Shown here: positions 39,201-46,014 of the stretch, in pieces
Position numbering within the stretch: the stretch's first letter is position 1
Layout of the letters: each line of letters begins with the position of its first letter
Notes under the pieces: model-generated
Databases searched by the model: none
Told to the model about the DNA's origin: nothing
What the model saw: the letters and a program-made list of their open reading frames with translations, nothing else
DNA from: Fodinibius sediminis
Lineage (GTDB): Bacteria > Bacteroidota > Rhodothermia > Balneolales > Balneolaceae
NCBI RefSeq assembly: GCF_900182555.1
Contig: NZ_FXTH01000005.1
Location: forward strand, 186,001 to 250,000
Direction: 5' to 3'
Length of the DNA stretch: 64,000 bases
Translations under genes and position numbers: made by a program

Positions 39201-39991
39201 GCAATGAGACGGAAAAAGAGAGCGACAACGATACGTTCTACGGCTACCGGATGGATACCATTGATTTCGGAATTGGTCTTTCCAACGAAATTGTCGAGCT
39301 ATTGACAATTCGTACAGCATTCGGATTAGAATATTACCGGCCTTTTGAGATGGAAACCCGATTTGTGGCTTCCGAGGACGCAGGACTGGCCAATTCCGTT
39401 TTTAATGCACACTATCTTGCTACGGTTGGTGCCGGTTTTACCATCAACACGGTGGATAGCGAAATCTTTCCCAGATACGGAATGGTATTGGATTTCAGCT
39501 ATGACTGGAAGATCGGGTTGAACGATCGCAGCGACACTTATGGGCGCATCAGCTCGGAAGGCACCATCTATTATACCTTCGAAGAAATTACTACAACCCT
39601 CGCCTCACGGATTGGTTTTTCTACCAATATCGGCAGCTATCAGTTTTTCGAGGCCAATACGCTGGGGGGACAATCATTTTCAGGCGAAACCAACAATCTG
39701 CGGGGTTTTCTGCGGGACCGCTTTTCGGGGCGCTCAGCGATTTTTCATAATACCGAACTCCGGACTAAGCTGCTGAATATCCAGTCGTATGTTCTGCCTG
39801 CGACCATGGGTATTTTAGCTTATGTAGATGAAGGGCGGGTATGGTTCAATGATGAACATTCAAGGAAATGGCATGTCAATTATGGTGGAGGGCTCTGGAT
39901 TAGTCCCCTGAACAGAATAGTATTAACGGGTGGACTTGCTTTTTCCAAAGAGGAAACCCTGCTGACCCTGACACTCGGCTTCCCGTTTTAG
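36203..39991 (+). CDS. Giant lipoprotein: metallophosphoesterase + kinase-like segment + outer-membrane barrel
   Basis: 1262 aa. Starts at 36203, 36227 or 36251 are possible; all precede a lipobox (LQAC, C33). Residues about 55-400 are a calcineurin-like metallophosphoesterase with all metal motifs: LIGDVGEP, LGDNIYPDG, GNHDWWG, HHPLYSNG and SGHDH. Residues about 440-800 are not phosphoesterase: FIGDWDRHEKQW (D634-H638) and PIDRDNAF (D661-N664) look like the catalytic loop and metal loop of Fam20C/HipA/PI-kinase-like enzymes, with YVMRSVQK (499-506) a candidate ATP-Lys strand. Residues about 930-1262 are beta-strand rich and end in Phe, as a BamA/TamA-like barrel does. It is 46 nt after the cNMP gene. 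Confidence 0.8.
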   Translation: MTPTVSFMMNDRNALTMGRSLFLAAVLMMLQACNASRPFYKSPVEDYRAAPEKDVEYSLFLIGDVGEPEQPRAADVLQTLQYQLLQASDSSSVVFLGDNIYPDGLPPDPRHKERISSENKLKPALDILNNYRGQAYFLPGNHDWWGYGIEGLRAQEDFVENFGSARVEFTPDEGCPGPSGFTLGKNWYMVVLDSEWWINQSLELGPAADSCGQQSRAEVIDQTATLIDANADKHILVAFHHPLYSNGSHGGFYPLRDHLFPLTNVVDNLYVPLPIVGSLYPLSRKLGLSRQDIPNRQYQAFKQEILEAAEDVENVFFASGHDHQLAFYIKDKPTADKEGQDFFILSGSGSKNSYARGRNGAEFVYSRRGFAKLLTYKDGSVAVEFWVPEENNQEGRLVYRKELIEPQRGTDFPAGPSGAQPDSESQMDSTVTIAAGPLYEAGDAKRFIWGDHYRDAWTTPVEVPVLNFQTEKGGLEVLARTGGVQTVTIIAEDPTGRRYVMRSVQKDPKRSLPEILQETFITDIAQDQTSATHPYGSMVASSLASAAGVYHTTPELRYIPGHTGFDIEAGDRNGTLVTVEEFVSKEWFNQTYGRNAVDMVGSHELWGRLRAGSSATIDERQLVRSRIFDMFIGDWDRHEKQWFWAETTTDSTAAYQPIPIDRDNAFYKSDGVILGLARLWAFPKFQYFGEDIQNIKGINLNAQYFDRWFINKLDRQEWIGIARQMQEALTDSVITQSVEQWPDPIAELNGPTFVRKLKARRDKLTDFARRYYDLLIRQINVFGSDEPEEFMVEHLPQGETLVSLYRQEEGKSRQLVYYRKIKAAETSEVRLYGFGGEDRFEVSGQGGQVKVRIIGGDGKDVIADSSEPAGSAKRTWVYDTKAGSLIETEKSVKNKTSSTPRVNRYDKRGFQYNFTGPLFTTGYNDNDGLFLGGGVLIRRQGFRKKPFASRHRIRAKTAMRTTAFSVSYDGIFTDVVGPYNIEIDAEVLAPNYSANYFGQGNETEKESDNDTFYGYRMDTIDFGIGLSNEIVELLTIRTAFGLEYYRPFEMETRFVASEDAGLANSVFNAHYLATVGAGFTINTVDSEIFPRYGMVLDFSYDWKIGLNDRSDTYGRISSEGTIYYTFEEITTTLASRIGFSTNIGSYQFFEANTLGGQSFSGETNNLRGFLRDRFSGRSAIFHNTELRTKLLNIQSYVLPATMGILAYVDEGRVWFNDEHSRKWHVNYGGGLWISPLNRIVLTGGLAFSKEETLLTLTLGFPF

Positions 39992-40425
39992 CGATTTTCG
40001 CATAGTCCCGTTGTGGATGTTACTGTTTCATCACATCTGGGAGGGTTTCCCGTGGCGCTGAGAACAATTCCGAAAAAAACAGGACCACTACTTGAATGAA
40101 AGTATCGAGATCAGTATTTATGGATTCAGGGACCCGCACCAAGAACCGTTGAAAGGGGAAAAGTTGCCTTGATATTCCTTGGTGGCATTCTGGCCCGAAA
40201 GATCTAACACCTTCGGCCAGAAAGTTTAAAATATCCTAAATATTTGAACCGTTGAAGCGATGATTATGTTAGATCGAAATGAAATTCAAAGGTGCGAGTC
40301 TGAGAAACTGTTTGCAGGTCATCGTCTTATCGTCGGCAATGCTGGTACAGCGTCCTGATATTTTTGTCGTCTCTCTGATAGCTTATCTTAATAAATTAAT
40401 CCCAAACTATAACTGAGGATCACTT
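39992..40425. other. Gene-free stretch between the barrel lipoprotein and yciO-like gene
   Basis: 434 nt without a credible coding frame on either strand. It contains one clear hairpin at 40188-40222, listed separately. No promoter match stands out before the next gene. Otherwise I see nothing in it. Confidence 0.5.
40188..40222 (+). terminator. Hairpin in the 3' region of the NTT/phosphoesterase cluster
   Basis: TTCTGGCC (40188-40195) and GGCCAGAA (40215-40222) pair perfectly, and the stem can be extended inward by GAA/TTC past a bulged C. It is about 200 nt past the last stop. The following bases (AGTTTAAAATAT) are A/T-rich but not a U-run, so termination is uncertain. Confidence 0.35.
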
Positions 40426-41097
40426 ATGGCAGAACGAATTAAACTGCATCCCAAGACACCCCATGTAAAACGTCTTTTTGAAATTGCAGATATGATAAAG
40501 GAGGGAGCGGTGGTGCTGTTTCCGACGGATAGCCAGTACGCGATAGGCTGTGATTACAAAAATAAAAAGGGCATTGAACAAATACGAAAAATACGGAAAT
40601 TGGGGAAGGATGACCACTTGACGATTTTGTGCGATTCTCTTTCAGGTATTTCCCAGTTTGCCCATATCTCGGATCATAATTTTAAACTCATCAAGCGCCT
40701 GATTCCAGGGCCCTACACCTTTATTCTGCCGGCAACCAAGGAGGTACCCAAGCTGTTGGTGCATCCCAAGAAAAAAACGGTGGGAATACGCGTACCCGAC
40801 TATCCTATTGCCGCAGGATTGGTCCGGGAGGTGGGGAACCCTCTGCTTGCCATCACTGCCAAGAAGCCTGAAATGGATAAGCATGCACTTGATACTTATG
40901 AACGGGAACCTTTTTTAAGAGAATTTGAAAAATTGGTGGATGTTATTATTGATAACCAGCAGGAATTGCCCTCGCGGGAAACCTCTATTCTGGATATGAC
41001 TGATGATAACACAAAGCTTCTGCGCAGGGGATTGGGAATGGATTCCCTTGAGGAAGTGTTTCGCATGCAGCGGGAACCATTGGAAACCACAAGCTAA
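40426..41097 (+). CDS. YciO/Sua5/YrdC-domain protein
   Basis: 223 aa of the YrdC-like fold. It resembles the YciO branch more than TsaC: it starts with an HPKTPHVKR segment and has LFPTDSQYAIGC, KLGKDDHLTILC, PGPYTFILPATKEVP and KKTVGIRVPDYPIA. TsaC/Sua5 makes threonylcarbamoyl-AMP for the tRNA t6A modification; YciO's own role is less certain. It is the first of three tightly packed genes, 4 nt before pfkA. Confidence 0.85.
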   Translation: MAERIKLHPKTPHVKRLFEIADMIKEGAVVLFPTDSQYAIGCDYKNKKGIEQIRKIRKLGKDDHLTILCDSLSGISQFAHISDHNFKLIKRLIPGPYTFILPATKEVPKLLVHPKKKTVGIRVPDYPIAAGLVREVGNPLLAITAKKPEMDKHALDTYEREPFLREFEKLVDVIIDNQQELPSRETSILDMTDDNTKLLRRGLGMDSLEEVFRMQREPLETTS

Positions 41098-41101
41098 GAT
41101 T

Positions 41102-42178
41102 ATGAAAGTAGCGATTAATACCGGCGGCGGCGATGCCCCTGGATTGAATGCGGCTATACGTGCTGCAACGCTGGCAGCTCTGAAGCGCGGATGGGAAGTC
41201 CTGGGTATTAAAAATGGCTATGGTTCTATCTATACCGATGAGCCGTTCATCAAACTGGATGCACGGGCTGTTCAGGGAATTACCCTGCAGGGAGGGACTA
41301 TTCTCGGAACGGCGAATCGGGGAAATCCTTTTGAGATGCCCTGTAAAAAAGACGATGGAAGCTGGGGGACCAAAGATGTTTCGGATCACCTGGTCCAAAC
41401 GTTTGAGGAACACGGCATCGATGCCCTTATTGCGATCGGTGGAGATGGGTCAATGAATATTGCCAGCCGGCTTATCAAGAAGGGCATTAACATTGTAGGC
41501 GTACCCAAAACAATTGACAACGATATTTACGGATGTGATATAACACTGGGCTTTGATACGGCTATTGATATTGCCACCGAGGCCATCGATCGCATCACTA
41601 CCACAGCGGAGTCGCACCAGCGGCTGATGGTGGTTGAGGTGATGGGGCGGTATGCCGGCTGGATTGCCTTATACGCGGGTATCGCTTCTTCCGCCGATGT
41701 AGTCCTTATCCCGGAGATTCCGTTCAGTTATGAATCGATTGTCGAAAAAATAAAGGAGCGGGAATCAAGAGGGCGCCACTATACCATGATTGTGGTAGCT
41801 GAAGGTGCCAAAGAGCAGGATGGCGAGTTGGTGACCAAAGGGAAGGCTGTGGGACAGGAGGTGCAGCTGGGAGGCATCGCCGAGCGTGTTGCTGATGAGC
41901 TGAGTGAGCGAACGGGCAAGGAATCCCGTTCCGTTGTGCTGGGCCACTTGCAGCGGGGCGGATCTCCTTCGACCTACGACCGGCTGATCTCGCTGCGTTT
42001 TGGTGCTGCGGCTGTCCGCTGTATCCAGGAGCGCGACTTCAACAAACTGGTGGTACTGCAGGATAACAAGCTGAAGCGCATTCCGATCACCAGTATTGCC
42101 AACAAGATGAAATCGGTTTCGCTGGACAGTGATACCGTACAAACTGCAAGAGACATAGGTATTTGCCTGGGTGACTAA
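41102..42178 (+). CDS. pfkA: 6-phosphofructokinase, G/K substrate signature
   Basis: 358 aa from ATG 41102 (the frame extends to 41003 but overlaps the previous gene; MKVAINTGGGDAPGLNAAIR is the normal start). It phosphorylates fructose-6-phosphate to the 1,6-bisphosphate. Key residues: G116 in IGGDGS, at the place of E. coli G104, where PPi-dependent enzymes have Asp; and K136 in PKTIDND, at the place of G124, where PPi enzymes have Lys. G/K enzymes of the mixed group III that have been studied use ATP. MGRYAGWIAL and LGHLQRGGSP (substrate site) are intact. The next gene starts at the very next base after the stop. Confidence 0.93.
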   Translation: MKVAINTGGGDAPGLNAAIRAATLAALKRGWEVLGIKNGYGSIYTDEPFIKLDARAVQGITLQGGTILGTANRGNPFEMPCKKDDGSWGTKDVSDHLVQTFEEHGIDALIAIGGDGSMNIASRLIKKGINIVGVPKTIDNDIYGCDITLGFDTAIDIATEAIDRITTTAESHQRLMVVEVMGRYAGWIALYAGIASSADVVLIPEIPFSYESIVEKIKERESRGRHYTMIVVAEGAKEQDGELVTKGKAVGQEVQLGGIAERVADELSERTGKESRSVVLGHLQRGGSPSTYDRLISLRFGAAAVRCIQERDFNKLVVLQDNKLKRIPITSIANKMKSVSLDSDTVQTARDIGICLGD

Positions 42179-42589
42179 ATGGGATTGTTTGATTCAATTA
42201 AAGGGGCCTTCTCCGGGCCGGAGCCGGCTGACTGCTGGCATGTCTTGGAGAAGCCGGAAGAAGTATCCGATGTTGCTGAGGCTTCCCGGACCTCGCCGCA
42301 GCTGATATACAAGCACAGTTACCGGTGTGCCACCTGTTTGTTCGCCAGACAGCGAATCGAGGATATTGCCGATGACATTCGGAAAAAAGCTACCCTGCAT
42401 TTTGTGGATGTGCTTGCCCGTCGGCCGGTCTCAGACCGTATCACAGAGATGCTGGCAGTGCGCCATGAATCTCCCCAGCTGCTCCTGCTCTATCGGGGAA
42501 AGGTCGTCTGGCACGCCTCTCACGGGGCCATTAAGGCCGATGCTGTTCTTTCTGAACTCAAGAAGCTGGATGTGCCAGTGGACACCTAG
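42179..42589 (+). CDS. YtxJ-like bacilliredoxin (DUF2847), CxxC form
   Basis: 136 aa of thioredoxin-like fold. It has the YtxJ pattern: PQLIYKHSYRC, then LHFVDVLARRPVS and a cis-Pro region SPQLLLLYRGKVVWHASHG. YtxJ is a monothiol bacilliredoxin that removes bacillithiol from oxidised proteins; typical members have one active Cys. Here the site is C50-A-T-C53, a dithiol. ATG directly abuts the pfkA stop, so it is translated from the same message. This hints at bacillithiol use in the organism. Confidence 0.8.
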   Translation: MGLFDSIKGAFSGPEPADCWHVLEKPEEVSDVAEASRTSPQLIYKHSYRCATCLFARQRIEDIADDIRKKATLHFVDVLARRPVSDRITEMLAVRHESPQLLLLYRGKVVWHASHGAIKADAVLSELKKLDVPVDT

Positions 42590-42638
42590 CTACCCTTGCT
42601 ATCACTAAATGAAGAGACTGGCCTTCATTCAAGGTAGC
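42589..42638. terminator. Extended inverted repeat between convergent ytxJ-like and mtnA genes
   Basis: Two nested inverted repeats: GCTACCCTTG (42589-42598) with CAAGGTAGC (42630-42638), and AATGAAG (42608-42614) with CTTCATT (42623-42629). The right arms are contiguous and include the mtnA stop codon. It could act on transcripts from both directions. There is no U-run. Confidence 0.4.
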
Positions 42639-43680
42639 GGCTAAAATTTTCATCAAAGGGGGGCTCTACAATCCCTTTTTCCGTTATAAAGCCTGTGATA
42701 TACCGGTGGGGGGTAATATCAAAAGCCGGATTGTAGGCTTCTGCCTTCTTGGGTGCTACTTCCGAACCATTGAAATGGGTAATCTCTTCTGCTTCGCGTT
42801 CCTCAATGGGAATCGCATCGCCGTTACCCAGGTCCATATCAATGGTGGAAAAGGGAGCGGCGACATAAAAGGGAAGGTTGTTTTCCCTGGCCAGTACCGC
42901 CAGGGGATAGGTACCTATTTTATTGGCAGTATCACCATTTGCGGCCACCCGGTCGGCTCCAACCATCACAAGATCCACTTTTCCTTGCTGCATCAGAGAC
43001 CCCGCCGTGGAATCGGTGATCAGTTTCATGGGAATTTCGGCATTCATGAGCTCCCAGGCCGTCAGCCGTGACCCTTGCAACAGGGGGCGGGTTTCATCAA
43101 CCCACACCTGGATGTCCTTTTCTGCCTCGTGGGCATGATAGATGACGGACAGGGCCGTGCCGTACCGTCCGGTTGCCAGGCTCCCGGTATTGCAGTGGGT
43201 GAGAATCCGGGCATCCTTTTCTACGAGTTCGTTTCCATGTTCTCCAATTTTTTTGCACGTACGTTTGTCCTCATCGTGGATCGTCTTGGCCGTTTTAAGG
43301 ACAATGTTCTTGATGTCGGAAATTTCTTTGTCCTTGTGCGCCTCAATCGTTGTTTTCAGCCGCTCGAGGGCCCAGTGCAGGTTTACAGCGGTGGGACGGG
43401 CCGATTCCAGGTATTCCGCTACGCGTTCTACCTCAATGAAAAAACTTTGGAACGAGTTTTCGGTCAGTTCTTTGATGCCCAGGTAAAATCCATAAGCCGC
43501 AGCTATTCCAATGGCGGGGGCGCCGCGTACCCGCAATTTTTTAATAGCTTCCCACATTCGACCGACATCCCGGATATCACTGTAAACTTCGCGGCCGGGC
43601 AAATATGTTTGGTCAAGAATTCGAACATGGTCGTCGCGCCATTCTATCGACTGTATAGCCGTATCAATATCGTTATCCAT
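42625..43680 (-). CDS. mtnA: S-methyl-5-thioribose-1-phosphate isomerase
   Basis: 351 aa of the eIF2B-like sugar isomerase family. It converts methylthioribose-1-phosphate to methylthioribulose-1-phosphate in methionine salvage. The catalytic Cys is in ILTHCNTGSLAT and the Asp in VGADRVAANGDTANKIGTY, and RVRGAPAIGIAAAYG is intact. No other mtn genes lie in the window. It is 87 nt downstream of ggt in the same direction but may have its own promoter. Confidence 0.95.
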   Translation of the reverse strand: MDNDIDTAIQSIEWRDDHVRILDQTYLPGREVYSDIRDVGRMWEAIKKLRVRGAPAIGIAAAYGFYLGIKELTENSFQSFFIEVERVAEYLESARPTAVNLHWALERLKTTIEAHKDKEISDIKNIVLKTAKTIHDEDKRTCKKIGEHGNELVEKDARILTHCNTGSLATGRYGTALSVIYHAHEAEKDIQVWVDETRPLLQGSRLTAWELMNAEIPMKLITDSTAGSLMQQGKVDLVMVGADRVAANGDTANKIGTYPLAVLARENNLPFYVAAPFSTIDMDLGNGDAIPIEEREAEEITHFNGSEVAPKKAEAYNPAFDITPHRYITGFITEKGIVEPPFDENFSRYLE

Positions 43681-43767
43681 AAATCCTCAGTTACCCCTGT
43701 AGCAAATAAATTTAGAATGTACCCCAATGGTATAACAATTCCGTAAAGAAATAAAATTTCTTTGCAG

Positions 43768-45471
43768 TTAAAAACCAGCGGCCGCCCCGTCGCTTCGGGG
43801 GTCAGCTGCTCCATATTTGAGGCCCGCTTCATCAATAAAGATGGTATGTGCCCGTCCCAGGTTATCAGATGAGCCCAGTGCGTGGCCCCGTTTTTTTAAT
43901 TGTTTTTTGGTATCGGCGCTGAGTCCAAACTGTTCATAGTAGAGGGTATCAGGCATCCACTGGTGATGAAAACGCGGGGCCGATACCGCTTGGCCCGGCT
44001 CCATGTTGAAAACGGCCCTGTTCAAAAAGTTGTGGAGGGTCGCAGTGATAATGCGCGGTCCACCCGCGGCTCCGAGTACCATGCGTGTGGAGTCGTTTTT
44101 GGTTACGATGGTGGGTGACATACTGCTGAGCATTCGCTTGGCGGGTTCTATGGCATTGGCTTTGCCCTGAATGAGTCCAAACATGTTCGGTTCTCCAGGC
44201 TCCGCTGTAAAGTCGTCCATTTCATTGTTGAGGAAAAAGCCCGCCCCGCTCACGGCCACCTTGCTTCCGAAAGAGCCATTGAGTGTGGTGGTAACAGCCA
44301 CCGCATTACCCTTCTGATCAATGATGGAGTAGTGGGTCGTTTCAGAGGATTCAGGGAAGGGAATATCCCCTTGGTTTATCTGATCGCTGGCTGAAGCTTT
44401 TTCGGGGTTGAACGTTTCCATGCGCCGCTCGTTATAGGAGGGAGCCAGGAGCTTTCGCTGCGGAATATCGACAAAGTCGGGGTCTCCCAGAAAATGCGCC
44501 CGGTCGGCAAAGGCACGGCGCATGGTTTCGGTAACGAGATGAATATACGCTGCCGAATTAAAGCCCATCTCCCGCAGCTCGTAGGATTTCAGCATCTCCA
44601 GTATTTGGGCTATGGCGATGCTTCCGCTGCTCGGAGGGGGCATAATGAACAGGTCATACCCCATGAAGGAGGCTTTCACGGGATTCCGCCAGACACTTTT
44701 GTAGTTTTTAAGATCCTTGTGCGACATAATTCCGCCTTGCTGCTGTATTTCCCGAACAAGCAGGTCGGCTGTCGTTCCTTCATAGAATCCAGCCCGTCCA
44801 TGGTCCGCGATACGCTGTAAGGTACGGGCCAGATCGGCCTGCTGGAACAGCTCGCCCTCCTGCCAGTCTTCGTTATGTTCGGGGATAAAGTAATTGGTTG
44901 ATCCCCGGTAGTTCCTGAACTGTTTGGCGTAATGATTCAGGTATTGTGCCTGTTTGTACGAGAGTCGATATCCCTGCTGAGCCAGCTCAATGGCCGGCTC
45001 GACAAGTTCTTTGAAGGGAAGACTTCCATATTTCCGGTGAGCGTTGACCATACCATCAACAACACCGGGCACTCCCGAGGCGAGCCCGCCCGTGCGGCTG
45101 AGTTTAGGCACATATTCGCCTTCGCGCAGGTACATGTCGGCATCGGCCTCCAGCGGGGCCTGTTCGCGAAAGTCAAGGGCGACATTGGTTCCGTCGGAGA
45201 GGTGAAGAACCATGAATCCTCCTCCCCCGATATTCCCGGCGCGGGGGAGGGTTACAGCCAGGGCAAACTGAACGGCGATGGCAGCATCCACGGCATTGCC
45301 ACCCTGCTGTAGAATTTTGCTTCCTACCTGCGAGGCCTGTTCTTCAGCAGTCACAACCACAGCGTGTTCGTAGGACTTCGACCAGCTTGTCTGGCCTGAA
45401 CTTTCCAAGGGCAGAAAGAATAAGAGAAATAATGAAAAGACGAATCTGGAAAATCGGTAAATAAGTGGCAT
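43768..45471 (-). CDS. ggt: Gamma-glutamyltransferase
   Basis: 567 aa with an N-terminal signal peptide (RFSRFVFSLFLLFFLPLESSGQ), so periplasmic. It is an Ntn-hydrolase that self-cleaves before T378 (SETTHYS) to give large and small subunits; the new N-terminal Thr then removes gamma-glutamyl groups from glutathione-like peptides. GGGFMVLHL near the N-terminus, SSMSPTIV, and GAAGGPRIITATL in the small subunit are present. Length is typical. With a YtxJ-like protein nearby, low-molecular-weight thiol turnover is a possible theme, not proven. Confidence 0.94.
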   Translation of the reverse strand: MPLIYRFSRFVFSLFLLFFLPLESSGQTSWSKSYEHAVVVTAEEQASQVGSKILQQGGNAVDAAIAVQFALAVTLPRAGNIGGGGFMVLHLSDGTNVALDFREQAPLEADADMYLREGEYVPKLSRTGGLASGVPGVVDGMVNAHRKYGSLPFKELVEPAIELAQQGYRLSYKQAQYLNHYAKQFRNYRGSTNYFIPEHNEDWQEGELFQQADLARTLQRIADHGRAGFYEGTTADLLVREIQQQGGIMSHKDLKNYKSVWRNPVKASFMGYDLFIMPPPSSGSIAIAQILEMLKSYELREMGFNSAAYIHLVTETMRRAFADRAHFLGDPDFVDIPQRKLLAPSYNERRMETFNPEKASASDQINQGDIPFPESSETTHYSIIDQKGNAVAVTTTLNGSFGSKVAVSGAGFFLNNEMDDFTAEPGEPNMFGLIQGKANAIEPAKRMLSSMSPTIVTKNDSTRMVLGAAGGPRIITATLHNFLNRAVFNMEPGQAVSAPRFHHQWMPDTLYYEQFGLSADTKKQLKKRGHALGSSDNLGRAHTIFIDEAGLKYGAADPRSDGAAAGF

Positions 45472-45600
45472 GCCGTTATAAATGAGTTGTGAATTTCAGC
45501 ATTAGCGAAAATAATACATTACCTCTGACAGGCTGTGCAAACAGCCCGGAATTCACGAGGGATGAAAGATATATAAAGCAGATTATAGTAAGAAATTATT

Positions 45601-45706
45601 TCAATGGGGGGATTGGTAAACAGGAATCAGAGCCCGGAGGATGCTCCGGCATGCTGCAGTAGGCTGTTGCAATGGGAGCAGGGACCTCGTGATCAGCCTG
45701 TACAGT
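45601..45706. other. Non-coding tail after the kinase remnant
   Basis: Downstream of the 62-aa frame on the minus strand there is no continuation of a kinase domain. A perfect 6-bp hairpin, CCGGAG-GATG-CTCCGG, lies near 45636-45651. No other feature is seen up to the ggt start. Confidence 0.35.
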
Positions 45707-45895
45707 TTATTCCTCTTCAAGATAACCAGTGCGCTGCGCATCATGAATGGAACGAACCAGCAGCCGAATCTCGAAGAAGAGGACTGGATCGTCTCCGCAT
45801 GCCTCCTCGAGATATTTTTCCTGTTCATTCAGGCTGTCGAATGCTAGTGCGCGATCGAGTATTTTTTCAATTTTTTGCCAGTGGCTGCGTTGCAT
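45707..45895 (-). pseudogene. Truncated N-terminal module of a Ser/Thr protein kinase
   Basis: A 62-aa frame with a decent ribosome-binding site (GAGAGGGG before ATG). Its sequence (W-KIEKILDRAL, EACGDDPVLFFEI, LLVRS, TGYLEEE) matches the short helical module that precedes the kinase domain in many Rhodothermota-type Ser/Thr kinases. The frame stops just where the kinase domain should begin, so I read it as the remains of a deleted or decayed kinase gene. A real small protein is the alternative. A duplicated 18-bp element sits upstream. Confidence 0.55.
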
Positions 45896-45931
45896 GCCCC
45901 TCTCTTCACGTCTATACGCTTATCCTTCCTT

Positions 45932-45967
45932 TTATATAGTATATGCGTATTATATAGTATATGCGTA
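45932..45967. repeat. Perfect 18-bp tandem duplication
   Basis: The unit TTATATAGTATATGCGTA occurs twice back to back (45932-45949 and 45950-45967). On the minus strand each copy contains TATACTATATAA, and the junction makes TATATAAT, so it may be a doubled promoter core for the 62-aa remnant. It lies between that remnant and the end of xerD. Confidence 0.9.
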
Positions 45968-46014
45968 ACCTTCGGTAAAAAGAGGTCATTTGGTTTAAGA
46001 GGCAAGCTGTGGGG

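Noticed and set aside
40426-41097. Confident call as tsaC/Sua5
   Set aside because: The N-terminal HPKTP and KEVP segments follow YciO, whose role in t6A synthesis is unsettled.
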